NCBI RefSeq assembly: GCF_022761015.1
Contig: NZ_JAKWJQ010000002.1
Location: 372,001-436,000, forward strand
DNA: 64,000 nucleotides
Source: Humibacter sp. RRB41
GTDB taxonomy: Bacteria; Actinomycetota; Actinomycetes; Actinomycetales; Microbacteriaceae
Reading direction: 5' to 3'
Shown here: positions 9,400 through 17,781 of the stretch, piece by piece
Position numbering within the stretch: the first letter of the stretch is position 1
How the letters are laid out: the number at the start of each line of letters is the position of its first letter
Made by a program: the position numbers and the translations under genes
The notes under the pieces: generated by a model
Database searches by the model: none
Seen by the model: the letters and a program-made list of their open reading frames with translations, nothing else
Told to the model about the DNA's origin: nothing

Positions 9400-10662
9400 T
9401 CAGGCGTTCTCGAGTGCGTAGCCCTCCTCGCCGTGGACGATGGTGTCGACACCGGCGATCTCGTCCTCGGTCTTGATGCGGAAGCCGATCGTCTTCTGGA
9501 TGACCCAACCGATGGCGTAGGCCAGCACGAACGAGTAGATCATCACAGAGAAGGCGCCGATCGCCTGCGCACCGAGCTGCTGGAAGCTGCCACCGTAGAG
9601 CAGGCTGGTGAACTTGCCGTCGACCTGCGTGAATCCGAAGATTCCGATGTACAGCGTTCCGATCAGGCCGCCGATGAGGTGGATGCCGACCACGTCGAGA
9701 GAGTCGTCGAAGCCGAGCTTGAACTTCAGGTCGATCGCGACGGCGCAGACGGCGCCGGTGATGACGCCGAGCACGATCGCCCAACCGGGCGTCAGGATGT
9801 TACAGGCCGGAGTGATGGCCACGAGACCGGCAACGGCACCGGATGCCGCGCCGATCGACGTCGGCTTGCCGTCCTTGATCCTCTCCACGATGAGCCAGCC
9901 GATGGTGGCGGCGGCCGGTGCAGCGAGCGTATTGATCCAGGCGATCGCCGCGACGCCATCAACGGCCGCTTCCGATCCGGCGTTGAATCCGAACCAGCCG
10001 AACCACAGCAGAGCGGCACCGAGCAGAGTCAGTGGCACGTTGTGCGGCTTGCTCATGCCCTTCTGGAACCCGACGCGCTTGCCGAGGACGAGTGCAAGGG
10101 CGAGACCCGCTGCACCGGCGTTGATGTGCACGGCCGTGCCGCCCGCGAAGTCGTTGACGTGCAGCGTGCTGTTGATCCAGCCGTTGCCGAGGTTGAACAC
10201 CCAGTACGCGACCGGGAAGTAGACGACGGTGACCCAGACGCCGGCGAAGAGCATCCAAGGGCCGAACCGAGCGCGGTCGGCGATCGCACCGGAGATCAGC
10301 GCGACGGTGATGATCGCGAAGGTCGCCTGGAAGCCTGCGAACGCGAGTCCGCCGAGATCTGGGGTGATGCCGTCCTTGCCGAGGAGACTCGAAAGACCCC
10401 AGTCTGGGGTGCCGAGCCAGCCGGGGATCAGCGGCTTGCCGAACGCGAGTCCGTAGCCGTACAGAACCCACAGAACAGCGACGATCGCGATCGCGCCGAA
10501 GCTCATCATCATCATGCTGATGACGCTCTTCGCCTTGACCATGCCGCCGTAGAAGAACGCCACTCCGGGCGTCATCAGCAGAACGAGCGCCGCTGCTACG
10601 AGCAGCCACAGCGAGTTCACGCCGTTTGCTGCGTCGTAGGCGGCCGCTGTGTGCAACAACAT
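9400..10662 (-). CDS. amt: Ammonium transporter Amt
   Basis: A 420-aa Amt/MEP/Rh-family channel of about eleven membrane helices that conducts ammonium. Family marks include FYGGMVKAKS, the pore histidines in GGTAVHINAGAAG and DDSLDVVGIHLIGG, and WFGWFGFNAGS. The usual partner glnK is not adjacent: the next gene downstream is a tRNA. The 196-bp upstream region holds an inverted repeat (10812-10828) that may bind a nitrogen regulator. It probably works with the glutamine synthetases encoded at 53-59 kb. Confidence 0.96.
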   Translation of the reverse strand: MLLHTAAAYDAANGVNSLWLLVAAALVLLMTPGVAFFYGGMVKAKSVISMMMMSFGAIAIVAVLWVLYGYGLAFGKPLIPGWLGTPDWGLSSLLGKDGITPDLGGLAFAGFQATFAIITVALISGAIADRARFGPWMLFAGVWVTVVYFPVAYWVFNLGNGWINSTLHVNDFAGGTAVHINAGAAGLALALVLGKRVGFQKGMSKPHNVPLTLLGAALLWFGWFGFNAGSEAAVDGVAAIAWINTLAAPAAATIGWLIVERIKDGKPTSIGAASGAVAGLVAITPACNILTPGWAIVLGVITGAVCAVAIDLKFKLGFDDSLDVVGIHLIGGLIGTLYIGIFGFTQVDGKFTSLLYGGSFQQLGAQAIGAFSVMIYSFVLAYAIGWVIQKTIGFRIKTEDEIAGVDTIVHGEEGYALENA

Positions 10663-10811
10663 AGGGTCTCCCTCTCAATGAGTACGGTGTCGCCATCACC
10701 GCTCGGCTTCGGGTGCCGGTCTTGACTTGGTGAGGTGTCGTCAGTCTGCTGCCGACAGATTTCGCGGGAGAGGTTGGGTTGTTGCGGCGGCGTTACGGGG
10801 ATCGCCGCCAT

Positions 10812-10828
10812 GTAAACATCGTGTTTCC
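10812..10828. promoter_or_regulatory. Imperfect inverted repeat upstream of amt
   Basis: GTAAACA-TCG-TGTTTCC is a 7-bp inverted repeat with one mismatch, about 150-166 bp before the amt start. On the minus strand it also reads GAAAC-N6-TTTAC, which resembles the middle part of a GlnR box, but the flanking elements are missing. It is a candidate operator only. Confidence 0.35.
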
Positions 10829-10858
10829 GGCAGCGGTGAGATCTCCGCCGGTTCGTGG

Positions 10859-11911
10859 TCAGTCGTGCGGAGGGAGCTCGCCGGCGGTCAGTGCTATGAG
10901 ACGCGAGACGGCGCGTAGATACTTCTTGCGGTATCCGCCCTGAAGCATCTCGGCGTCGAAGACGTCGTTCAGCGGGATGCCCGTTGCGACGATCGGGATC
11001 TCCGCGTCGTACACCCTGTCGATGAAGGCGACGAACCGGAGCGCCTCCATCTGATCGTGCAATTGCTCGACGTCGGCCAACGCGATCACGTCGACGCCGG
11101 CGATGACTTTGACGTACTTCGACGGATGCACTGTCGCGAGATGGTCGATCACGTCACGGAACCGGTCGGCCGTCACATGCTCGCCGCGCGTGTTCATCGC
11201 CTCGACAACGCGATCGAACGTCTCGTTGCCGACAGTTGCGGCCTCACCGGAGATATCTCGTCGCCGGTAATCGAGACCATCGATGCGCACCGTCTCGAAG
11301 TGCGACGAGAGCGATTGGATCTCACGCAAGAAGTCGGATGCAGCGAAACGGCCCTCGCCGAGCGCCTGTGGGGGCGTGTTGGAGGTGGCCGCGATCTTCG
11401 TTCCGCTGGAGACCAGCGCACCCAACAACCGCGTCATCATCATCGTGTCGCCCGGGTCGTCCAGTTCGAACTCGTCGATGCAGATGAGCCTGGAACCGCG
11501 CAACAGGTCGATCGTCGGCTGAAAGCCGAGGGCGCCGACAAGCGCCGTGTATTCGATGAAGGTCCCGAAGTATTTCGGTGCTGGGGCAGAGTGCCAGAGC
11601 GCGGCCAGCAGGTGGGTCTTTCCCACGCCGAAACCGCCGTCGAGGTAGACACCCGGCTTGTGCTCGACCTGCTTCTTTCTGCGCCACCCGAAGAAGCCGC
11701 CGGGCTGAGGCGGTTCCCAGCTCTTCGCGAACGACTGCAGTGTGCGAACGGCCCCGGTCTGCGACGGAAAGTCCCGATCCGGTCGGTACGAGTCGAACGT
11801 GGCAGTGTGGAACTGCGGTGGAGGAACGAGTTCTCCGGCGATCTCCTTACCGGTGATCGTCGGCACCACATCGACGAGGCGAGAGGCATCGGGAAGCGGG
11901 TGCGCTGACAT
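10859..11911 (-). CDS. zapE: ZapE/AFG1-family ATPase
   Basis: A 350-aa AAA-type ATPase of the AFG1/ZapE family; the E. coli protein associates with the division ring, and mitochondrial relatives act in protein quality control. Walker [12 protein letters not shown] is at residues 91-101, Walker B is [11 protein letters not shown] and the sensor stretch is [10 protein letters not shown]. The length is normal. It is divergent from the sulfurtransferase gene across 146 bp. The division role is inferred from the family only. Confidence 0.92.
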   Translation of the reverse strand: MSAHPLPDASRLVDVVPTITGKEIAGELVPPPQFHTATFDSYRPDRDFPSQTGAVRTLQSFAKSWEPPQPGGFFGWRRKKQVEHKPGVYLDGGFGVGKTHLLAALWHSAPAPKYFGTFIEYTALVGALGFQPTIDLLRGSRLICIDEFELDDPGDTMMMTRLLGALVSSGTKIAATSNTPPQALGEGRFAASDFLREIQSLSSHFETVRIDGLDYRRRDISGEAATVGNETFDRVVEAMNTRGEHVTADRFRDVIDHLATVHPSKYVKVIAGVDVIALADVEQLHDQMEALRFVAFIDRVYDAEIPIVATGIPLNDVFDAEMLQGGYRKKYLRAVSRLIALTAGELPPHD

Positions 11912-12057
11912 CTGTTCCTTTGTGTCGAAGTCTTACCGTGCCCCTGCGCTCTGCAACGGGGGTGCGTAAGTTCGCTTCAGGGACGAGGACCAAGCCTAAT
12001 GCCCGCACACGAAGGCGCCTGTTCACGCAGAGAACCGGCATCCATGAGGAGGAAATC

Positions 12058-12960
12058 ATGACCGTCGGATTCGACGATTCCGCGACGTTCGCCGACTACG
12101 CGCACCCGGAGCGCCTGGTGAGCACTGAATGGCTGGCCGAGCACCTTGGAGAACCTGGCCTGGCGGTCGTGGAGTCCGACGAAGACGTGCTGCTCTACGA
12201 GACGGGTCACATCCCCACCGCGGTCAAGATCGACTGGCATACCGACCTGAACGACCCTGTGCTCCGTGACTTCGTCTCGGCGGAGCGCTTCGCCGAGCTT
12301 CTCGGTCGCAAGGGGATCTCCCGCGACACAACCGTGGTCGTCTACGGCGACAAGAACAATTGGTGGGCTGCGTACGCGCTGTGGATCTTCACGCTCTTCG
12401 GCCATGAAGACGTGCGTCTGCTCGACGGCGGGCGTGACAAGTGGATCGCGGAGGGACGCGAGATCGTCACCACGACCTTCGCGCCCGAGCCTGCTGAGTA
12501 TCCGGTCGTTCAGCGCGACGACAGCACGATCCGCGCCTTCAAGGACGATGTGCTCGAGCATCTCGGGCACGGTCCCCTGATCGACGTTCGGTCACCCGAG
12601 GAGTACAGCGGAGAGCGCACCGAGATCCCGGGCTATCCGAGCGAGAGCGCGCTGCGGCCCGGCCACATTCCGTCCGCGGCGTCTGTGCCCTGGGCACGTG
12701 CGGCGGCGCCGGACGCCACCTTCAAGTCCCGCGAGGAGCTCGACGGCATTTACAAGGGAGAGGCAGGGTTGCGGGAAGGCGACGATGTCATCGCCTATTG
12801 CCGTATCGGCGAGCGCTCGAGCCACACCTGGTTCGTGTTGACCCACCTGCTCGGATTCGAGAACGTGCGCAACTACGACGGTTCGTGGACCGAGTGGGGC
12901 AGCGCGGTGCGTGTGCCGATCACCACGGGCACCGAGCGTGGCGAGGTCCCGACGGCCTGA
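12058..12960 (+). CDS. Thiosulfate/3-mercaptopyruvate sulfurtransferase (two rhodanese domains)
   Basis: A 300-aa tandem-rhodanese protein that transfers sulfane sulfur. The N-terminal domain is structural and the C-terminal one carries the active-site loop [12 protein letters not shown] with Cys248; the [11 protein letters not shown] form is typical of actinobacterial CysA/SseA enzymes. The start at ATG 12058 follows GAGGAGG. It is followed by sufE after 52 bp, suggesting a joint role in sulfur trafficking; no suf operon is present here. Confidence 0.94.
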   Translation: MTVGFDDSATFADYAHPERLVSTEWLAEHLGEPGLAVVESDEDVLLYETGHIPTAVKIDWHTDLNDPVLRDFVSAERFAELLGRKGISRDTTVVVYGDKNNWWAAYALWIFTLFGHEDVRLLDGGRDKWIAEGREIVTTTFAPEPAEYPVVQRDDSTIRAFKDDVLEHLGHGPLIDVRSPEEYSGERTEIPGYPSESALRPGHIPSAASVPWARAAAPDATFKSREELDGIYKGEAGLREGDDVIAYCRIGERSSHTWFVLTHLLGFENVRNYDGSWTEWGSAVRVPITTGTERGEVPTA

Positions 12961-13012
12961 CGCCGAAGGTGTCCGCGCGCGCCGCGTGCACAGGTGAGAA
13001 AATGGATGCCTC

Positions 13013-13453
13013 ATGACGACGACAGCGCTCCCCACCGCTCTGAAGGAGATCAAGGACGAGTTCCTCGCTCTCGAGGTTCCCGATCGCCTGCAGCTGCTGC
13101 TCGAGTTCTCGAACGAATTGCCCGAGCTGCCCGAGCGGTACCGCGACCACCCAAACCTCTTCGAGCGGGTGATCGAGTGCCAGTCCCCTGTGTTCATTTT
13201 CGTCGAGGTGGGTGACGACGACATCGTTCAACTCCACGCGACGGCCCCTCGTGAGTCGCCGACCACTCGCGGATTCGCCTCGATACTCGCTCAGGGTCTC
13301 GCCGGGCTCACTGCCGACGAGGTGATTGCCGTGCCCGACGACTACCCGCAGGAACTCGGGTTGTCCCAGGCCGTTTCACCGCTGCGCGTTCGAGGCATGA
13401 CGGCACTGCTCGGTCGTACGAAGCATCAGGTGACGCTCAAACGTCACAGCTAG
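13013..13453 (+). CDS. SufE-family sulfur acceptor protein
   Basis: A 146-aa SufE-fold protein. In the family a conserved cysteine accepts persulfide from a cysteine desulfurase or rhodanese; here it is Cys56 in ERVIECQSPVFIF. Other marks are LPELPERYRDHP and RGFASILAQGLAG. Its position after the rhodanese gene suggests that the pair relays sulfur. It ends 3 bp from the convergent hydrolase gene. Confidence 0.93.
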   Translation: MTTTALPTALKEIKDEFLALEVPDRLQLLLEFSNELPELPERYRDHPNLFERVIECQSPVFIFVEVGDDDIVQLHATAPRESPTTRGFASILAQGLAGLTADEVIAVPDDYPQELGLSQAVSPLRVRGMTALLGRTKHQVTLKRHS

Positions 13454-13456
13454 GTC

Positions 13457-14671
13457 TCACTCCTGCTGCTCGTCCAGTGCACCGAGCCAGCTGCTGATCG
13501 CGTCGGTCCACGCGTCCCTGTCGTAGTTCCAGAGTTTCGTGTGCTTCGCCTCGGTGAACGGGACGAACGTCACGATGTCCGGGCGCAGATCCGCGAGGTG
13601 ATGCGATCCGCCGGCGGGCACGTATCCGTCGTCGTCGCTGTGCATGAGCAGAACGGGCGTGCTCAGTTCGTGTGCGCGCACGGTGAAATCGAGCCCGCCC
13701 AGCCCGATCGGCGAGTCCTGTCCGACGAGCCCGGTCGCCCACCCCGAATCGAGGAGCACGAGGGCGCCGCGAGTGACGGGCTTCGGAAGCTTCATGCCGT
13801 TGGCCTGATACTCCAGGGTCTCCACCCAGTCGACCACGGGCGAGTCGAGCACGATCCCCCGCACGCTGTCGGCACGTGGCGAGCGGATGGCCGACTGCAG
13901 CACGATCGCTCCGCCCATCGACCAGCCGAACAAGACGATGTCGTGGGCGCCGTGCTCGAGGGCGAAAGCGATCGCGGCATCCACGTCGTTCCATTCCGTG
14001 GCCCCAAGGGCGTAGCGTCCGTCGCCGCTGGACGGCGCATCGCCATCGTTGCGGTAGCTGATCGCCAGGCTGGTGTATCCCTTCTCGCGAAAGACCGGGA
14101 TGGCTCGCAAGGTCTCCTGACGCCGAGCGCCTCGTCCGTGAACGTGGATCGCCCAGTGACCGGTGTCTTCCGAAGCCCGGAACAACCACGCGGGCGCGGT
14201 GCCACCGTCCACGGGGATGTCGACGCTTTCGACCGGAAGCCCGAGCTCGTCGGCCGCCGTGTAATACCAGCCGGTGAGCCTGCCACGGCGTGCGGAGGCG
14301 AGATCGCCCCACTCCACCGATTCGACGGCGCGGATGACGGCGCCGTCGGGATCGAATCCGAGAATCTCACCGAGCCTCGCATATCCGCGATCGTCGGAGA
14401 ACCAGAGGCCGTATCGCCCTGCAACCGTCAAGGTGTCTGCCGTGCCGGCGAGTGTCACGGCAGTCAGATCCGAGGCGACCGAACGGATGTAGACATCCTG
14501 CTTGCGTCGTCGCGACGGTGTCACGACGGTCTTCGCGACGAGCGTCGCGGCCGTCGCGTATGCGGCGGCCGCCGCTGCTCCGATCGCGATCAGAACCGCG
14601 AACGGCACGATGACCCTGCCAAGCCGATGGCCCACACGAACTCCCCTCGCAGCGTCAGGCACCAGACGCAT
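13457..14671 (-). CDS. Membrane-anchored alpha/beta hydrolase
   Basis: A 404-aa protein with one N-terminal membrane segment (about residues 16-40, VIVPFAVLIAIGAAAAAAYA) and a large, presumably external domain. The hydrolase core shows the oxyanion region HVHGRGARRQ, the nucleophile elbow GWSMGGAIVL, and the acid and histidine regions near LLMHSDDDGYVP and TEAKHTKLWNYD. The substrate is unknown; relatives are annotated as esterases or peptidases. I chose ATG 14671 because longer frames would run through the divergent DUF3000 gene. GTG starts slightly downstream are possible. Confidence 0.85.
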   Translation of the reverse strand: MRLVPDAARGVRVGHRLGRVIVPFAVLIAIGAAAAAAYATAATLVAKTVVTPSRRRKQDVYIRSVASDLTAVTLAGTADTLTVAGRYGLWFSDDRGYARLGEILGFDPDGAVIRAVESVEWGDLASARRGRLTGWYYTAADELGLPVESVDIPVDGGTAPAWLFRASEDTGHWAIHVHGRGARRQETLRAIPVFREKGYTSLAISYRNDGDAPSSGDGRYALGATEWNDVDAAIAFALEHGAHDIVLFGWSMGGAIVLQSAIRSPRADSVRGIVLDSPVVDWVETLEYQANGMKLPKPVTRGALVLLDSGWATGLVGQDSPIGLGGLDFTVRAHELSTPVLLMHSDDDGYVPAGGSHHLADLRPDIVTFVPFTEAKHTKLWNYDRDAWTDAISSWLGALDEQQE

Positions 14672-14707
14672 CCGGCGTGCCTGACGTGAACTCCCGAGCC
14701 GAAACTC

Positions 14708-14713
14708 TAGTCT
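14708..14713 (+). promoter_or_regulatory. -10 box of a leaderless DUF3000 transcript
   Basis: TAGTCT ends 6 nt before the GTG start at 14720, the spacing expected when transcription begins at the start codon. There is no ribosome site in that gap. Confidence 0.55.
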
Positions 14714-14719
14714 GCGAGG

Positions 14720-15319
14720 GTGTCTCCTTCTCCCGCGACCCCCGGTGTTCCCGCGGAGTTCGCCGTGGCGGCAGCGGCGGTGCGTTCGGCGGATTCGCGC
14801 GCAGAACTGACCCTGGACGAGATCCCAGCGCCCACCGGTCTCGCCCCGTATGCGGTCGCTCTCTCCGCCGACATCACGCCTGCGAGGCACGACGGGGGGG
14901 ATTCCGAACTCGGCACCGGCCGCCTGGTTCTGCTCTACGATCCGTCGGAGCCGGCGGAGTGGGGCGGGCGGTTCCGGATCGTGTGCTTCGCTCAAGCGCC
15001 GCTGGAGACCGACATCGGTCTCGATCCGTTCCTCGCCGACGTCACGTGGTCCTGGCTCGTCGACGCTCTCGACGAGCGCGGCGCCGACTACACGTCGGCA
15101 TCGGGTACAGCGACCAAGATCATCTCGACCGGCTTCGGGGAACTGGCACGACAAGGCGACGGCGCCCAGATCGAACTTCGGGCGTCATGGACTCCGCATG
15201 GGCTCGACCTCGGCGCGCACGTGGAAGCCTGGGGTGATCTGCTGTGCATGCTCGCCGGCATCCCGCCGCTGCCGGACGGAGTGCGGCTCCTCACCCATCG
15301 GAGAGCAACGCGTGACTGA
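14720..15319 (+). CDS. DUF3000 family protein
   Basis: A 199-aa actinobacterial protein of unknown function. The conserved core runs from ELTLDEIPAPTGLAPYAVAL to WGGRFRIVCFA and ends with EAWGDLLCMLAGIPPLPDGV. It starts with GTG behind a leaderless-type promoter and overlaps the RNase D gene by 8 bp. The pairing with RNase D is common in this group, but no function follows from it. Confidence 0.93.
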   Translation: MSPSPATPGVPAEFAVAAAAVRSADSRAELTLDEIPAPTGLAPYAVALSADITPARHDGGDSELGTGRLVLLYDPSEPAEWGGRFRIVCFAQAPLETDIGLDPFLADVTWSWLVDALDERGADYTSASGTATKIISTGFGELARQGDGAQIELRASWTPHGLDLGAHVEAWGDLLCMLAGIPPLPDGVRLLTHRRATRD

Positions 15320-16508
15320 CTACGACGTCGTCGACTCGCCTTCGAAGTACCGCGACGCCGTCGACGCGCTCCGCTCGGGCACGGGTCCCGTGGCCGTCGA
15401 CGCGGAACGAGCTTCGGGGTTCCGGTACTCGCAGCGTGCATACCTCATCCAGATGTTCCGGCGCGACTCCGGCGTCTTTCTGTTCGATCCTCCGGCAGTG
15501 GGCGACTTCACCGAGCTGCAGGATTCGCTCGGACAGGTCCCATGGATCCTGCACGCCGCCAGCCAAGACCTTGCCTGCCTTCGGGAGGTCGGCCTCGATC
15601 CTGTGACCATCTTCGACACGGAACTCGGCGCCCGTCTGCTCGGCTTTCCCCGGGTCGGACTCGGCACCATCGTGGAAGAACTGCTGGGCATCCATCTCGC
15701 TAAGGAGCACTCCGCTGCCGACTGGTCGACGCGCCCACTCCCCCAGCCCTGGCTCACCTATGCAGCCCTCGACGTCGAGTTGCTGGTGGATCTGATGGAG
15801 GCCGAGCAGAAGCTGCTCGTCGACAACAGCAAGGTCGAGATCGCCGATCAGGAATTCGCGTACGAGCTCGCACGCAAACCCAAGCCGAATCGTGCCGAGC
15901 CGTGGCGTCGTCTCTCCGGCGTGCACTCGATCAGAGGACTTCGCAATCTCGCCGTCGCACGAGAGCTCTGGCTGGCCAGAGACGAGTTCGCCAGGGAGAA
16001 GGACATAGCCCCTGGACGCCTGCTCCCGGATGCCTCCATCACCGCCGTCGCCCGCACGATGCCCGCGACGAAGCGCGACCTCTCGGCGTTCCACGAGTTC
16101 TCCGGAAGGGCGAGTCGCACCGAGATAGATCGGTGGTGGGATGCCGTCGAGCGCGGCACGACCACGGAGGATCTGCCGGTGCTGCGGGCGGCGGGCGAGA
16201 GCATCCCTCCGCCGCGGGCGTGGGCCGACCGGAATCCCGAAGCGAACCTTCGACTGCGCGGGGCACGTGCAGCGGTCGTCGAGGTCGCAGACGAATTGCT
16301 TCTTCCTGTCGAAAACCTGTTGTCACCCGAGACGCTACGACGGCTCGCCTGGTCCCCGCCGGAGCCAGTCGACGCCGATTCGATCGCCGACGCCATGCGC
16401 GAGGCCGAGGCGCGACCATGGCAGGTGGAAGCCACGGCTGCGACCATCGCTGAGGCCTTTGTCGAAGCGGACCAATCGCCCGTCGAGGCCGAGGAATCCG
16501 GTTCGTAG
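15312..16508 (+). CDS. Ribonuclease D family 3'-5' exonuclease with HRDC domain
   Basis: A 398-aa protein with an N-terminal DEDD exonuclease domain (PVAVDAERASG for motif I, LHAASQDLACL for motif II, TYAALDVELLVDLM for motif III with the Y-x3-D) followed by an HRDC-type helical domain from about residue 200. It is likely to trim stable RNA 3' ends. The GTG start at 15312 lies inside the DUF3000 end, consistent with coupling. The Glu-rich C-terminal tail is not conserved. Confidence 0.93.
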   Translation: MTDYDVVDSPSKYRDAVDALRSGTGPVAVDAERASGFRYSQRAYLIQMFRRDSGVFLFDPPAVGDFTELQDSLGQVPWILHAASQDLACLREVGLDPVTIFDTELGARLLGFPRVGLGTIVEELLGIHLAKEHSAADWSTRPLPQPWLTYAALDVELLVDLMEAEQKLLVDNSKVEIADQEFAYELARKPKPNRAEPWRRLSGVHSIRGLRNLAVARELWLARDEFAREKDIAPGRLLPDASITAVARTMPATKRDLSAFHEFSGRASRTEIDRWWDAVERGTTTEDLPVLRAAGESIPPPRAWADRNPEANLRLRGARAAVVEVADELLLPVENLLSPETLRRLAWSPPEPVDADSIADAMREAEARPWQVEATAATIAEAFVEADQSPVEAEESGS

Positions 16509-16581
16509 GTTCGCCCAATCGATTCTCCGCACTCAGGCACGGTTTCTAGGATCGTCACCAGACCTGATCATGGGAGGCGAA

Positions 16582-17781
16582 GTGGCCGAAAGAGCTGATG
16601 TTCTGTTCGTCGACGGGGTGAGAACCCCCTTCGGACGCGCGGGCGACAAGGGCATGTACTGGAACACTCGAGCGGACGACCTGGTGGTGAAGGCCATCGT
16701 GGGGCTGCTCGAGCGCAACGCAGGACTGCCGAAGGACCGCGTGGACGACGTCGCGATAGCAGCGACCACCCAGCAGGGTGACCAGGGGCTGACCCTAGGG
16801 CGCAGCGCGGCCATCCTCGCCGGGCTTCCGACCACGGTGCCTGGCTTTGCGATCGACCGGATGTGCGCCGGCGCCATGACAGCGGTCACGACGACCGGAT
16901 CCGGCATCGCGTTCGGCCAGTACGACGTCGTGATCGCAGGTGGTGTCGAGCACATGGGACATCACCCGATGGGCCAGGGCGTCGATCCGAACCCGCGCTT
17001 CCTGTCCGAGAAGCTGGTGGATCCCGCAGCACTCAACATGGGCAACACGGCTGAGCGACTGCACGACCGCTTTCCCAACCTGACGAAGGAGCGCGCCGAT
17101 CGGTTCGGCATGCTCAGCCAGCAGAAGGTCGCCGCGGCGTACGCGGCGGGCAACCTTCAGCCCGACCTGGTGCCGGTCTCATACCGCACGGAAGAGGGCT
17201 GGGGACTCGCGACCGAGGACCAGGGCATGCGCCCCGAGACGACGATGGAGGGACTCGCGGGACTCAAGACGCCGTTCCGTCCGCACGGCAGGGTGAGCGC
17301 AGGCAATTCGTCGCCGCTCACCGACGGAGCGACTGCCTCGCTGCTCACCTCGTCTCGTGCGGCGAAGGAGTTCGGTTTGGCGCCGAAGATGCGCATGGTG
17401 AGTTTCGGGTTCGCCGGCGTCGAGCCCGAGGTCATGGGCATCGGCCCGATCCCCTCGACGGAGCGCGCCCTCAAGAACGCCGGACTATCGATCGACGACA
17501 TCGGACTCTTCGAACTGAACGAAGCGTTCGCCGTGCAGGTGCTCAGCCTGCTCGACCACTTCGGCATCGACGACGAAGACCCGCGGGTCAACCAGTGGGG
17601 CGGCGCGATCGCGATCGGACATCCGCTGGCAGCCTCAGGTGTGCGCCTGATGATCCAGCTGGCCAGGCAGTTCGAGCAGCACCCCGAGGTGCGGTACGGC
17701 CTCACGGCGATGTGCGTCGGCCTCGGCCAGGGCGGCTCGGTCATCTGGGAGAACCCGCACCACGCGAAGTACGGAAAGTGA
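16582..17781 (+). CDS. fadA: Acetyl-CoA C-acyltransferase (thiolase)
   Basis: A 399-aa thiolase that cleaves 3-ketoacyl-CoA in the last step of beta-oxidation. Active-site residues are Cys95 in IDRMCAGAMT, His347 in AIGHPLAASG and Cys378 in AMCVGLGQGG; the NEAF motif (LFELNEAFAVQ) is present. I chose GTG 16582, with GGGAGG 4 nt upstream; ATG 16570 is an in-frame alternative without a ribosome site. It overlaps fadB by GTGA, so both subunits of the trifunctional complex are made together. Confidence 0.95.
   Translation: MAERADVLFVDGVRTPFGRAGDKGMYWNTRADDLVVKAIVGLLERNAGLPKDRVDDVAIAATTQQGDQGLTLGRSAAILAGLPTTVPGFAIDRMCAGAMTAVTTTGSGIAFGQYDVVIAGGVEHMGHHPMGQGVDPNPRFLSEKLVDPAALNMGNTAERLHDRFPNLTKERADRFGMLSQQKVAAAYAAGNLQPDLVPVSYRTEEGWGLATEDQGMRPETTMEGLAGLKTPFRPHGRVSAGNSSPLTDGATASLLTSSRAAKEFGLAPKMRMVSFGFAGVEPEVMGIGPIPSTERALKNAGLSIDDIGLFELNEAFAVQVLSLLDHFGIDDEDPRVNQWGGAIAIGHPLAASGVRLMIQLARQFEQHPEVRYGLTAMCVGLGQGGSVIWENPHHAKYGK

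Noticed and set aside
10663-10858. A full GlnR box upstream of amt
   Set aside because: Only one GAAAC-N6-TTTAC pair is found; the flanking elements at 6-bp spacing do not match.
14671-15154. A 160-residue upstream extension of the hydrolase gene
   Set aside because: It would overlap the DUF3000 gene, is Arg-rich and lacks similarity; the membrane helix directly after ATG 14671 makes a natural N terminus.
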